A stretch of 64,000 bases of DNA from Bradyrhizobium guangdongense (GTDB taxonomy: Bacteria > Pseudomonadota > Alphaproteobacteria > Rhizobiales > Xanthobacteraceae): assembly GCF_004114975.1 (NCBI RefSeq), contig NZ_CP030051.1, positions 6,386,001-6,450,000 of the forward strand, written 5' to 3'. The notes under the pieces are model-generated. The model was not told the origin of the DNA and did no database searches. It saw nothing but the letters and a program-made list of their open reading frames with translations. Both the position numbers and the translations under genes were made by a program. Shown here in pieces: positions 26,429 through 35,812 of the stretch. Every line of letters starts with the position of its first letter. Within the stretch, counting starts at the first letter, position 1.

Positions 26429-26522
26429 GCGTAATTTACTTGACGGAAGCGCCTTGACGTCGAAGGCTCGGTGTCGAAGGCTTGAGCTCCCACGATAGCG
26501 CCTTCCAGCAAGAGGTATTGGG

Positions 26523-26888
26523 TTGCGGCATCCGATTGACATCATCGCCATGTTTGCCGCCATCTGGCTGCTGGCCTCGATGGTGCTCGACGCGGTGACG
26601 CCGAAGGAGCTGACGGCGGTCCTGATCGCGATCGCGCTCGCGCCCGCGGTGGTCATCACCGCGGTATTCTACTATCTGCGCTGTCCGCGCACCGATTTCG
26701 CGGTGATCTTCGCAGCGCTGTGGCTGATCTCCGACATCGCCATCGCCTTCATCTCGCCGAAGGAGCTGCCGCACTGGCTGATCGGGCTCGGCTTCGTGCC
26801 GGCGGCGCTGATCGGCATCGTGCTGCACTGGCAACGCTTCCAGCGCCGCCACGAGCGGCTGCCCGTGCCGTCGACGAAGCGCGGCTAA
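26523..26888 (+). CDS. Membrane protein with internal duplication (121 aa)
   Basis: Starts at TTG 26523 with AGAGG 7 bp upstream; ATG 26550 would cut into the first helix. Four predicted helices in two similar halves: MFAAIWLLASMVLDAVTPKE-LTAVLIAIALAPAVV and IFAALWLISDIAIAFISPKE-LPHWLIGLGFVPAAL. The two SPKEL/TPKEL turns mark the repeat. The C-terminus is basic (HWQRFQRRHERL). No family recognised. It lies convergent with the dgoA gene, 10 bp away. Confidence 0.7.
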   Translation: MRHPIDIIAMFAAIWLLASMVLDAVTPKELTAVLIAIALAPAVVITAVFYYLRCPRTDFAVIFAALWLISDIAIAFISPKELPHWLIGLGFVPAALIGIVLHWQRFQRRHERLPVPSTKRG

Positions 26889-26898
26889 GGCCAGGCAA

Positions 26899-27531
26899 TC
26901 AGCCGCTTTGAACCGCGAGATCGTAGGCATCGATCGTCACCTTTGCGCGCGTGGCGACATCGGTGGCGGACATGCCGGGCTTGTAGAGGCTCGAGCCGAG
27001 CCCAAAGGCAGAGACGCCGCCCTTGATGTATTCAGCAAAGTTCTGGTCGGAGACGCCGCCGACGGCGGCGATCATCACGCCCGCGGGCAACACGGCGCGG
27101 ATCGCGGCAATGCCGGATGCGCCGAGCACGCTTGCCGGAAAGAACTTCAAGCCGGATGCGCCGGAGCGCGCGGCGAGCAAGGCCTCGGTCGGCGAGAACA
27201 CACCGGGCAGCGTCACCATGCCGTGCTGATGCGCGCGCGCCAGCACGTCGGTGTCGACATTCGGCGAGACCATGAGCATGCCGCCGACATCGTTGAGGCG
27301 ATCGACATCTGCGGCTGACAGCACCGTGCCGGCGCCGATCAGCACGCCTGAAGGGGCCAGCTTCGCCGCAAGGCCGATCGAGCGGAATGGATCCGGCGAG
27401 TTCAAGGGTATTTCGATCGCGGTCATGCCGGCCTCGATCAGCACGCCGACGATAGCTTCGGACTCCTCGGGCTTGACGCCACGGAGGATCGCGACCAGAG
27501 GCCGCTTCATCGGCGGGAAGGGAACGCTCAT
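26899..27531 (-). CDS. dgoA: 2-dehydro-3-deoxy-6-phosphogalactonate aldolase
   Basis: 210 aa from ATG 27531 (MSVPFPPMKRPLVAILRG), starting 13 bp after the kinase stop; the longer frame to 27606 overlaps the kinase and is rejected. KDPG/KDPGal aldolase fold: VAILRGVKPEE, TAIEIPLNSPDPFRSI (Glu base; the Asn-Ser-Pro pattern is typical of DgoA rather than Eda), LIGAGTVLSAADV, MVSPNVDTDV, and the Schiff-base Lys in GLKFFPASVLG, with AVGGV at the phosphate site. It cleaves KDPGal to pyruvate and glyceraldehyde-3-phosphate in the De Ley-Doudoroff pathway. Operon with dgoK. Confidence 0.93.
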   Translation of the reverse strand: MSVPFPPMKRPLVAILRGVKPEESEAIVGVLIEAGMTAIEIPLNSPDPFRSIGLAAKLAPSGVLIGAGTVLSAADVDRLNDVGGMLMVSPNVDTDVLARAHQHGMVTLPGVFSPTEALLAARSGASGLKFFPASVLGASGIAAIRAVLPAGVMIAAVGGVSDQNFAEYIKGGVSAFGLGSSLYKPGMSATDVATRAKVTIDAYDLAVQSG

Positions 27532-27544
27532 CTCAAGTATCCTT

Positions 27545-28459
27545 CTACTCCGTCCAGATCGCCGCCGCCGCCATGGACAGGCCGCGACGCACCGCTTCAT
27601 CGGCATCGATCGGATTCACGTTGACCGACAACGCATCGAAAGCCTGACGATACAATGCAGCGAGCCGGCCCGACGCAATCAGCGTGATGCCAGCTTTCGG
27701 CACGCTGCCGGAAAGTCCTGCCGCGAGCTCCGTGCCGATCAACGTGCCCGACAATGTCGCGCGCGCGGCAGCCGGCGTGCCGCCGAATAGCAGCTGGCGC
27801 GACCGCGCTGTGAACAGCAAATTCGCGGCGAAGGCCGGCGCATCGAAGGCGGCTTTCACCGCCGCCTTGAAGCTCGCGATATCCTCGGCCTCGTCGGCGC
27901 CGGCGACCGCGAGCGCCAAGATCGTCTCGCGCGACACGACGCTGAACAGCTCGCCGGTCATGAACGTCGCGAAATGCTCGACAATGCTGTCCTTCACGCG
28001 CACCCATTTCGAATGCGTGCCGGGCATGCAGACCAGCGCCTCGCCCGCGGCACCGAGTCCGAGCGCGCCGAGCAATTGCGTCTCCTCGCCGCGCATCACG
28101 TCCGGAGCCTTCATGTCGCGCTGCGCGATGCCCGGCAGGATGCGGATGTCGCGCACCTCGCCGGGCACCCGTGCGGCCTGCTTCAGAACCGCGGACAAGG
28201 GCGCCGGCGTGTCGACATAGCCGGCCTCGACCCAGCCGGTCTTTGCCCCGGCCATGCCGCAGACCAGGACGGGCAGATCAGCAGGCGCCTCGACGGCCGC
28301 AAGATGCGATCGCAGCACGCCTGCAAACCCCGCCTTGGCCGCGGCCAACATGCCCTCGCCGCTGCGACGCTCGGCCAGCACGTTCCCCGCGCGATCGACC
28401 AGCCAGAGCCGGAAACTGCTGGTGCCCCAGTCCACCGCGACGTTTGCGGGTTCGGTCAT
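27545..28459 (-). CDS. dgoK: 2-dehydro-3-deoxygalactonokinase
   Basis: 304 aa. Actin-like ATPase sugar kinase of the DgoK family: AVDWGTSSFRLWLVDRAGNV (phosphate 1), VLVCGMAGAKTGWVEAGYVD, GEETQLLGALGL, VCMPGTHSKWVRVKDSIVEH, FMTGELFSVVSRETIL, and a C-terminal ITLIASGRLAALYRQAF motif. It phosphorylates 2-dehydro-3-deoxy-galactonate for DgoA, encoded immediately downstream. The galactonate dehydratase, transporter and repressor are not in the window, so the rest of the pathway is elsewhere. Confidence 0.93.
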   Translation of the reverse strand: MTEPANVAVDWGTSSFRLWLVDRAGNVLAERRSGEGMLAAAKAGFAGVLRSHLAAVEAPADLPVLVCGMAGAKTGWVEAGYVDTPAPLSAVLKQAARVPGEVRDIRILPGIAQRDMKAPDVMRGEETQLLGALGLGAAGEALVCMPGTHSKWVRVKDSIVEHFATFMTGELFSVVSRETILALAVAGADEAEDIASFKAAVKAAFDAPAFAANLLFTARSRQLLFGGTPAAARATLSGTLIGTELAAGLSGSVPKAGITLIASGRLAALYRQAFDALSVNVNPIDADEAVRRGLSMAAAAIWTE

Positions 28460-28677
28460 GTCACGCCTATCCTCGTCTCACCGGCAAGACGCCGTCTCAC
28501 GACATCGAGACGGTGCCTTGCAAATCTGCCTCGGGATATCGGCAATTGCCGCGACAAACCAGCCTTTTCTCGCGAGCTCCGAGCCGCGAAGCGCGCTGGC
28601 ACACCGCTTGCTGAAGCTGTTCCTGTTCAAGCCAGAGAACGCGCAGCAAGACGCGTCAACATCAGATGAGGAACCCC

Positions 28678-29775
28678 ATGGAGATCGGCTATTTCACGAT
28701 GCCTTCACATCCGCCGGAGTGCGGCCTGAAGGAAGGACATGATTGGGACCTGCAGGTCCTGCGCTGGCTCGACGAACTCGGCTATCAGGAAGCCTGGATC
28801 GGTGAGCACCACACTGCGCCCTGGGAACCCAATCCCACGCCTGATCTCTTGATTGCGCAGGCGCTGATGCAGACCAAGCGCCTGCGCATCGGGCCAGGCG
28901 GCTTCCTGCTGCCCTATCATCATCCGGCCGAACTCGCCAACCGCGTCGCGATGCTGGACCATCTCTCCGAGGGTCGGCTCAATTTCGGCGTCGCGGCGAG
29001 CGGCCTGCCGAGCGACTGGGCGATGTTCAACGTCGACGGCATGAGCGGCCAGAACCGCGACATGACCCGCGAGGCGCTGGAGATCATCCTGAAGCTATGG
29101 ACCGAGCCGGCACCGTTCACCCACAAGGGCAAATTCTGGACGGTGAGCAAGCCGGACACCATGTTCGATTTCCTCAAGCCTCACATCAAGCCGTTGCAGG
29201 CGCCGCATCCGCCGATCGGCGTCGCAGGCTTGTCCAAGAACTCGGACACCTTGAAGCTTGCGGGCGAGCGCGGCTTCATTCCGATGAGCCTCAATCTCAA
29301 CCCGGCCTATGTCTCCAGTCATTGGGATTCGGTCGAGATTGGCGCTGCGAAAACAGGCCGCAAGCCGAACCGGCAGGACTGGCGGCTGGTGCGCGAGGTG
29401 TTCGTCGCCGACACGGACGAGGAAGCCTGGAAGCTCTCGACCGGCGACATGATGGGCCGGATGATGAGCGAGTACTTCCTGCCGCTGCTCGGCCATTTCG
29501 GCTTCAAGGATTATCTGAAGCACGCCCCCGACGTGCCGGACAGCGACGTCACGGTCGAATATTGCGCCAAGCGGAACTGGATCGTCGGCTCGCCGGCGAC
29601 CGTCGCCGAGAAGATCGAGAAGATCTACGACGAGGTCGGCGGCTTCGGCGTGCTCTGCGTGTTCGGCTTCGACTACAAGCACAAGCCGGAAGCCTGGCAC
29701 CGCTCGCTCGCGCTGCTCAAGAACGAGGTGATGCCGCGCCTGAAGCATCTCGGCTCCGCGAAGAAGGCAGCTTGA
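28678..29775 (+). CDS. LLM-class flavin-dependent monooxygenase
   Basis: 365 aa from ATG 28678, with GAGGA 6 bp upstream (ATG 28666 is in frame but has no site). Bacterial-luciferase-like TIM barrel: MEIGYFTMPSHPPECGLKEG, EAWIGEHHTAPWEPNPTPDL, RIGPGGFLLPYHHPAELANR, VAMLDHLSEGRLNFGVAASG, GVAGLSKNSDTLKLAGERG and IVGSPATVAEKIEKIYDEVG. Such enzymes use reduced FMN and O2. The next gene (58-bp gap) is a flavin reductase, so the two form a two-component system. The substrate is not predictable from sequence. Confidence 0.92.
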   Translation: MEIGYFTMPSHPPECGLKEGHDWDLQVLRWLDELGYQEAWIGEHHTAPWEPNPTPDLLIAQALMQTKRLRIGPGGFLLPYHHPAELANRVAMLDHLSEGRLNFGVAASGLPSDWAMFNVDGMSGQNRDMTREALEIILKLWTEPAPFTHKGKFWTVSKPDTMFDFLKPHIKPLQAPHPPIGVAGLSKNSDTLKLAGERGFIPMSLNLNPAYVSSHWDSVEIGAAKTGRKPNRQDWRLVREVFVADTDEEAWKLSTGDMMGRMMSEYFLPLLGHFGFKDYLKHAPDVPDSDVTVEYCAKRNWIVGSPATVAEKIEKIYDEVGGFGVLCVFGFDYKHKPEAWHRSLALLKNEVMPRLKHLGSAKKAA

Positions 29776-29833
29776 CCTGACACGGGTGCGGCGCGAACGT
29801 GTCGCACCCGCTACTATTTTCGGAGATGTCCGC

Positions 29834-30388
29834 GTGACCGTCGACGCCAAAGAGTTCAAGCAGGCGATGCGCCAATGTGCCGGCGCGGTCGCGCTGGTCA
29901 CTGTCGGCGCCGAGCATGGCAAGCGCACCGGGCTCACGGTGACGTCGGCCTGCTCGCTCTCGGACAATCCGCCCTCGCTGATCGTCTGCGTCAACCGCAA
30001 TGCCAGCGCTCACGCCCGCATCCGCGAGGAAGGCGCGTTCGCGATCAACTTCCTGCACGAGGATCACGCGCTGCTGGCGCTGACCTTCAGCGGCCAGAAG
30101 GGCGTCAATGGCGATGACCGGTTTGCGTTCGGCCAATGGACGCGCGGCGTCACGGGCGCGCCGGTTCTGACCGACGCCGTCGCCGCGTTCGATTGCGCGC
30201 TGGCGCAGGAGTTCGAGACCGGGACGCATTCGATCTTCGTCGGCGAAGTGCGTCGTGCGACGCATTCGGCCGCGGCGGCGCCGCTGGTGTATTTGCGCAG
30301 CAGTTTCCACACGCCGCAGGAAATCCGCGAGACTGTTTCAGTCGGCGATCTCGATTCACGGCATTTGAGCTGGACGGATTTTTCGTAA
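29834..30388 (+). CDS. Flavin reductase (FMN-binding split-barrel) partner component
   Basis: 184 aa from GTG 29834 with GGAGA 8 bp upstream. Flavin_Reduct domain: EFKQAMRQCAGAVALVTVGA, GLTVTSACSLSDNPPSLIVC, VNRNASAHARIREEGAFAIN-FLHEDH, then VTGAPVLTDAVAAFDCALAQ, and HSIFVGEVRRATHSAAAAPL-VYLRSSFH. The pattern is the HpaC/short-chain flavin reductase type, which supplies FMNH2 to a separate monooxygenase, here very probably the LLM protein upstream. The final residues (HLSWTDFS) extend slightly beyond the domain. Confidence 0.9.
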   Translation: MTVDAKEFKQAMRQCAGAVALVTVGAEHGKRTGLTVTSACSLSDNPPSLIVCVNRNASAHARIREEGAFAINFLHEDHALLALTFSGQKGVNGDDRFAFGQWTRGVTGAPVLTDAVAAFDCALAQEFETGTHSIFVGEVRRATHSAAAAPLVYLRSSFHTPQEIRETVSVGDLDSRHLSWTDFS

Positions 30389-30414
30389 ACAGCGCCCCCC
30401 GCCGCGAATACAGT

Positions 30415-30510
30415 ATCGTAGAGTGGGCAAAGCGAAGCGTGCCCACGCACGTCAACACTCGGTTAGAGATGGTGGGCACGGCGCAAGTGCGCCTTTGCCC
30501 ACCTTACGAT
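30415..30510. repeat. Dispersed palindromic repeat, GTGGGCAAAGCG type
   Basis: Different family from the GTCATTGC repeats. Left arm TCGTAGAGTGGGCAAAGCGA with AGCGTGCCCAC; right arm GTGGGCACGGCGCAAGTGCG followed by CCTTTGCCCACC and TTACGA. The outer ends (TCGTA / TTACGA) also pair. It lies between the flavin reductase gene and the convergent sigma-54 activator gene. Confidence 0.8.
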
Positions 30511-30560
30511 TCCGGGCCGGCGGAGAGATACCCTTTCCCATCGCCGCTTGCGATTGAGCC

Positions 30561-32426
30561 CTATTGCGCGGTGTCGATCTTCAGCTGCTTGATCTTCCGA
30601 TACAGCGTCGCGCGGCTGAGCTTTAACGCGCGGGCAGCCTCCGTGACGCGGCCGCCGTTCTTGCGCAGCGCCTCAATGATCGCTGCGCGTTCGGCCGCTT
30701 CGAGATCAATCTCCGTTGTCCGCCCACCGAACGGCGGAAGATCGAGATCGGCGTCCATGATGACGCCATCCTCGGCCGTGCAGCCGGCCAGCCGCAGCGC
30801 GTGGCGAAGCTGGCGCATGTTGCCGGGAAACGGATAGGCCACCAACTGCGCCCAAGCCTCCTGCGAGAGCCGGCAGTTCGGCGCCTCCTCGCGGGCAACC
30901 TGCCGGATGATGTCATCGCGGTCGACGCGCTCGCGCAAGGCGGGCAGCCGCACTTCCATGCCGCGCAGGCGGAAATAGAGGTCGGCGCGGAAAGCCCCTT
31001 CCTCCGCCATGCGGCCGAGGTCGCGATGGGTGGCACTGATCAGGCGGATGTCGACGGCGACGGGCTTGAGCGAACCGAGCGGCCAGACCTCGCGATTCTC
31101 CAGCACGCGCAGGAGCCGCGTCTGCAAGCCGATCGGCATGTCGCCGATCTCGTCGAGAAACAGCGTGCCACCGTCCGCCTGCACGATCAGGCCCTTCGAG
31201 CCGTCGCGGCGCGCGCCGGTGAAAGCGCCGGCTTCGTAACCAAACAGCTCGGCGTCGATCAGGCTCTCGGGCATCGCCGCGCAATTCAGCGCGACGTAGT
31301 TGCTGCGGGCGCGGTTGCTCGCGGCATGAATCGCGCGGGCGAACACGTCCTTGCCGACGCCGGTCTCGCCATGCAGCAGCACCGGCAGATTGTGATCGCC
31401 GATGCTCCGGAGGCGCTTCACGCTCCTGATCAGACCGGGGTCGCGGCCGGCGAGCCGGTGCAGGGCATCGAAGCGATCGACGGGCGCATCACGACGTAAC
31501 GCCGCAGCCTTTGCGCACAGCGGCGGGGCGACATGGCTCTGGCCCAATGGACGCCCATCGGCGCGGCGCATCTCGAGGATGTCGTCGGCATGGTGCGAAT
31601 GGTCGAGCTTGATGTAGCGCGACAGATCGATACCTGAGGCGATCAGGCCGTCGGTGAGGCCGAGAAGCGCCCGCGCCGAGCGGCAGGCGCCGACGATGCG
31701 GCGGTCCTCGTCATAGGCGAGCAGGCCGCTGCCGCCATCGCCTGGCACGGTGGCGATCCAGGCGTTGCGGAAATGGTCGCGGAAGATCGCGCCCTCCATC
31801 CGCCGTGTCGCCTCCATCGTCACCGCCAGCGCAAGCTGATGCGCGGCCCGTTCGAGGTCCTCGCGGCAGGAGGTGATGTTGATCGCGCCGGCGAGACGGC
31901 CGTCGTGGTCGAACAGCGGCGCCACGGCGCAGGAGAACATGTGCCATTGCGCGCGGAAATGCTCGTCGCGATGCACCAGGATCGGCTTCTGCTCGGCGAG
32001 CGCGGTACCAAGTCCGTTGGTGCCCTCGAAGGTCTCGGCGAAATTCGAGCCGGTGTAGATCTTCCAGTCCAGAAACATCCGCGCGTCGGCCTCGCCCGGG
32101 AGACGGCTGAACAGCATGGTCGCGTTCGCGTCAGCCAGATTGACGCAATAGCCCGCATCGCGCAGCACGCGGGCGAGATCGTCGAGCTCGGGCGTGAGCA
32201 GCCGGATGGTCTCTTCCAGGGGCTCGGCGACGTGACGGATCTCGGCCTCGGTGAGGGTCTGCGGCGGACCCTGGCGGGCGGGGTCGAGCTTGTGGCTGAT
32301 CAGGCAGCGCCGCCAGGAGTTTTCGATGCGCGAGGAGGTGTCGACGTCGGCCACATGATTGGCCACGGACATGACGCGGGCGACATGGTTCGAGGCCGAA
32401 AGGCTGGCCATCGCGGACGTCTCCAC
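30561..32426 (-). CDS. Sigma-54-dependent Fis-family activator, AcoR-like
   Basis: 621 aa. N-terminal GAF-type sensor (about 60-210, NLADANATMLFSRLPGEADA, GTNGLGTALAEQKPILVHRD), a second sensor segment, and an AAA+ domain from about 330: Walker A HGETGVGKDVFARAIH, GAFTGA loop (EAGAFTGARRDG), Walker B TLFLDEIGDMP, and arginine-finger region. A Fis-type HTH ends the protein (RVTEAARALKLSRATLYRKI). The architecture matches AcoR/acetoin-type activators. It lies 80 bp downstream of the acyl-CoA carboxylase gene on the same strand; the carboxylase is the most likely target, but that is inferred from position. Confidence 0.92.
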   Translation of the reverse strand: METSAMASLSASNHVARVMSVANHVADVDTSSRIENSWRRCLISHKLDPARQGPPQTLTEAEIRHVAEPLEETIRLLTPELDDLARVLRDAGYCVNLADANATMLFSRLPGEADARMFLDWKIYTGSNFAETFEGTNGLGTALAEQKPILVHRDEHFRAQWHMFSCAVAPLFDHDGRLAGAINITSCREDLERAAHQLALAVTMEATRRMEGAIFRDHFRNAWIATVPGDGGSGLLAYDEDRRIVGACRSARALLGLTDGLIASGIDLSRYIKLDHSHHADDILEMRRADGRPLGQSHVAPPLCAKAAALRRDAPVDRFDALHRLAGRDPGLIRSVKRLRSIGDHNLPVLLHGETGVGKDVFARAIHAASNRARSNYVALNCAAMPESLIDAELFGYEAGAFTGARRDGSKGLIVQADGGTLFLDEIGDMPIGLQTRLLRVLENREVWPLGSLKPVAVDIRLISATHRDLGRMAEEGAFRADLYFRLRGMEVRLPALRERVDRDDIIRQVAREEAPNCRLSQEAWAQLVAYPFPGNMRQLRHALRLAGCTAEDGVIMDADLDLPPFGGRTTEIDLEAAERAAIIEALRKNGGRVTEAARALKLSRATLYRKIKQLKIDTAQ

Positions 32427-32506
32427 CCTGTATTATTGTGCAAAGTCTGGCACCTCAGGCTGGGATGTCAATCGGGAACCGGGATGCAGCTATTGCTGCA
32501 CTGCCC

Positions 32507-35500
32507 TCACCACGTGTCGATACAAGGCCGCTTCTTCTCCGTCCTCGCCGGCGGCTTGGGCACCGACCGCAGCCCCGCGATGATCCAGCGCCGCGTCTCG
32601 GCGGGGTCGATGACGTTGTCGATCTCGAAGACCGAGGCGATCGAGACCGCCTTGCCGTTGGCATAGAGTTCGGCGACCTTGTTGCGGTAGTAGGTCTCGC
32701 GCTCCTCGGGATCAGTGATCGCTTCCATCTCCTTACGAAAGCCGAGACGGACATAGCCTTCCAGACCCATGCCGCCGAACTCCCCGGTCGGCCAGGCCGC
32801 GGTGAAGAACGAGGCGTGAAAGCCGCCGCCAATCATCGACTGTGCCCCCAAACCATAGCCCTTGCGCAGCACAATGCCGAACAAGGGCACGGTGAGACTG
32901 GCGCCTGTCACGAACATGCGCGAGACGTGGCGCACGATCGCGGTCTTCTCGGCCTCCGGGCCGACCATGAAGCCGGGCGTGTCGCAGAGCGAGACGACAG
33001 GCAGATCGAAAGCGTCGCAGAGCTGGAGGAAGCGCGCGGCCTTGTCGCCGGCATCGGCATCGATGGCGCCGCCCAGATGTCGCGGATTGTTGGCGATCAG
33101 GCCGAACGGCTTGCCTTCGATGCGGATCAGCGCGGTGATCATGCCGACGCCATAGTCGCGGCGCAGCTCCAGCACGCTGTTCTTGTCGGCGACGAGATCG
33201 ATCACACCGCGGATGTCGTAGACGCGCAGCCGGTTCTCGGGGATGGCACGACGCAGCAGCCGCTGGTCGGCGGCCTCCCACTCCGTCACCGCGCCCTGGA
33301 AATAGGACAGATATTTCTGCGCAACCGATGTAGCTTCTTCCTCGTCCTCGACCAGGATGTCGATCACGCCGTTCGGCGATTGGAACGAGACAGGGCCGAC
33401 TTCCGCCGGGTGATAGACGCCGAGACCGCCGCCTTCGATCATGGCCGGGCCACCCATGCCAATCGAGGCATTCTTGGTGGCGATGATGACGTCGCAGCAG
33501 CCGAGCATTGCGGCGTTGCCGGCGAAGCAATAGCCTGAGACGACTCCGATGACAGGCACGAGGCCGGAAAGCCTTGCGAACTGCACGAAGGACGGGCCGT
33601 CGAGGCCGGTCATGCCGAGCCGGTCGGTGTCGCCGGGCCGGCCGCCGCCGCCTTCGGCGTAAAACACCAGTGGCACGCGCCAGTCTTCTGCAAGCGTGAG
33701 CATGCGGTCGATCTTCTTGTGGTTCATGTGGCCCTGCGTGCCCGCGAGCACGGTGTAGTCATAGGCCACGACGATGCAGCGCGCGGCGTCCGCGCCGAAC
33801 TTTTCGGCGTTGACGGTGGCAACGCCCATCACGAGGCCGTCGGCCGGCGTGTTCTTGATGAGATCGTCGAGTTTGCGTCGGCGGCGCTGGGCAGCGATGG
33901 CGAGGCTGCCATATTCCATGAACGAGCCGTCGTCGACGAGCTGGGCGACGTTCTCGCGCGCGGTACGCTGATTGGTGTTACGGCGGCGCTCGACCGCGGC
34001 CGGCCGATTTTGATCGAGCGTGTTGGCCTGGCGCGCGGTCAGTTCGGCGAGATCGGGACGGATGTGATCGAGATCGACATCGGCTTCCGCTGCCGATGCG
34101 TCGGCGGCAACATCAAGCGGCTCAAGATAGAGGATCGGCTCGCCATGCAGCAGCGTGACGCCGTCACCGGCGGTCAGCTTCATGACACGGCCGCCCTGCT
34201 CAGCCATGACGAGATGCTCCATCTTCATGGATTCGATCACGGCGAGCTGCTGGCCCGGACGGACGACCTCGCCCTCCCTCACCTGAATGGTGACGATGGT
34301 GCCCTGCAACGGGGCCGCGACCATCACGGCACCTTCAGGCACGGCTTCCACAACGTGCGTCTCGGCGGTGTGTGTGCCTCTGTGCTCGGTCGCGGCAAAG
34401 TAGAGCGGCTTGGCTGCACCGTCCGCCGACTCGACCAGCTTGGCGATGTTGCGATCGATGAAATCGGTCGCGATGCGGTTGGTCCTGAAATCGGGATGCG
34501 CCAGCACGGCCTGGAGGAAGGCGATGTTGGTGACGACGCCCTCGATGCGGAATTCGCGCAGGGCACGCGAGGTCTTGGCGACGATATCATGCCAGCCTTC
34601 ACCCGGCGTATGAACGATGACCTTGGCCAGCAAGGAGTCGAACGCCGCGCTGGTCTTGTAACCGGCATACCCAAAGCTATCGACGCGGACGCCGGGGCCG
34701 GACGGCGGCTCGAACACGGCGAGCACGCCGCCGGTCGGATGCGTCGCGCCTGACACGTCAAGCGTCTCCATGTTGACGCGCAGTTGCATGGCATAGCCGC
34801 GCGGTCTTGGGATCGACGCCTGCGCCAGACCGAGCGAATCGAGTGTCGCGCCTGATGCGACCGCGAGCTGGGCGCGAACGAGATCAAGTCCGAGCACCTC
34901 CTCTGTCACGGTATGCTCGACCTGGAGCCGCGGATTGGCCTCGATGAAGGCAAAGCTGTCCTCGGCGGAGCCGTCGACCAGGAACTCGAAGGTCCCCAGA
35001 TTGTCGTAAGCCGCAGCCGCGGCGAGCTGCTTCGCGCTCTCGATGATGCGACCGCGCAAGCCATCGCTCAGCGAGGGGCTCGGCGCCACCTCGATCAGCT
35101 TCTGGTGCCGGCGCTGGATGGTGCATTCGCGCTCCCAGAGATGCGAGATCGCCCGGTGATGATCGCCGATGATCTGCACCTCGATGTGGCGCGCCTGTCG
35201 GATCAGCCGCTCGGCATAGACACCGTCGAAGCCGAACGCCGCCTTGGCCTCGGATTGGCAGCGCGCATAGGCTTCCGCAAGATCGTTCGCATTCTCCACC
35301 ACCCGCATGCCGCGGCCGCCGCCGCCGGCCATCGCCTTGATCACGATTGCCGCGCTGCTGCCCAGCGAGTTGAAGAACGACGTGATCTCATCGAGCGACG
35401 ACGGCCCGCTGGTGCCGGCGATCACAGGCACGCCGCAACGCTTCGCGAGTTGCCGGGCCGCGACCTTGTCCCCGAACAGTTCGAGCGCGGCCGGCTTCGG

Positions 35501-35812
35501 TCCGACGAAGACAAGGCCCGCATCCGCACAGGCCTTGGCAAACGCCGCGTTCTCGCTGAGGAAGCCATAACCGGGATGCACTGCATCGCAACCGGCACTC
35601 GTCGCCGCCTTTACCACAGCTTCGATGTCGAGATAGGCGCGCGCGCCGCGGCCGGGAATTTCGAGCGCCTCATCGGCTACACGCACGTGCAGTGAGAGCG
35701 CGTCGTCGGCGGGATGGATCGCAACCGTCGCGATGCCGGCATCGGCCGCGGCACGCGCGACGCGGATGGCGATCTCGCCGCGATTGGCGATCAGCAGCTT
35801 AGAGAACGACAT
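32507..35812 (-). CDS. Single-chain biotin-dependent acyl-CoA carboxylase (BC-BCCP-CT fusion)
   Basis: 1101 aa. Biotin carboxylase at 1-450: KLLIANRGEIAIRVARAAAD, KAMAGGGGRGMRVVEN, EANPRLQVEHTVTEEV. A biotinyl domain lies at about 490-560, with the lysine in ESMKMEHLVMAE. Carboxyltransferase occupies about 590-1080: GHMNHKKIDRMLTLAE, GYCFAGNAAMLGC, GGPAMIEGGGLGVYHPAEVG, and a second half with LCDTPGFMVGPEAE and GYGLGAQSMIGGGFHASFFT. All three activities are in one chain, as in single-chain long-chain acyl-CoA carboxylases, rather than separate alpha and beta subunits. The acyl-CoA substrate is unknown. A palindrome 56 bp upstream may be an activator or sigma-54 site. Confidence 0.92.
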   Translation of the reverse strand: MSFSKLLIANRGEIAIRVARAAADAGIATVAIHPADDALSLHVRVADEALEIPGRGARAYLDIEAVVKAATSAGCDAVHPGYGFLSENAAFAKACADAGLVFVGPKPAALELFGDKVAARQLAKRCGVPVIAGTSGPSSLDEITSFFNSLGSSAAIVIKAMAGGGGRGMRVVENANDLAEAYARCQSEAKAAFGFDGVYAERLIRQARHIEVQIIGDHHRAISHLWERECTIQRRHQKLIEVAPSPSLSDGLRGRIIESAKQLAAAAAYDNLGTFEFLVDGSAEDSFAFIEANPRLQVEHTVTEEVLGLDLVRAQLAVASGATLDSLGLAQASIPRPRGYAMQLRVNMETLDVSGATHPTGGVLAVFEPPSGPGVRVDSFGYAGYKTSAAFDSLLAKVIVHTPGEGWHDIVAKTSRALREFRIEGVVTNIAFLQAVLAHPDFRTNRIATDFIDRNIAKLVESADGAAKPLYFAATEHRGTHTAETHVVEAVPEGAVMVAAPLQGTIVTIQVREGEVVRPGQQLAVIESMKMEHLVMAEQGGRVMKLTAGDGVTLLHGEPILYLEPLDVAADASAAEADVDLDHIRPDLAELTARQANTLDQNRPAAVERRRNTNQRTARENVAQLVDDGSFMEYGSLAIAAQRRRRKLDDLIKNTPADGLVMGVATVNAEKFGADAARCIVVAYDYTVLAGTQGHMNHKKIDRMLTLAEDWRVPLVFYAEGGGGRPGDTDRLGMTGLDGPSFVQFARLSGLVPVIGVVSGYCFAGNAAMLGCCDVIIATKNASIGMGGPAMIEGGGLGVYHPAEVGPVSFQSPNGVIDILVEDEEEATSVAQKYLSYFQGAVTEWEAADQRLLRRAIPENRLRVYDIRGVIDLVADKNSVLELRRDYGVGMITALIRIEGKPFGLIANNPRHLGGAIDADAGDKAARFLQLCDAFDLPVVSLCDTPGFMVGPEAEKTAIVRHVSRMFVTGASLTVPLFGIVLRKGYGLGAQSMIGGGFHASFFTAAWPTGEFGGMGLEGYVRLGFRKEMEAITDPEERETYYRNKVAELYANGKAVSIASVFEIDNVIDPAETRRWIIAGLRSVPKPPARTEKKRPCIDTW

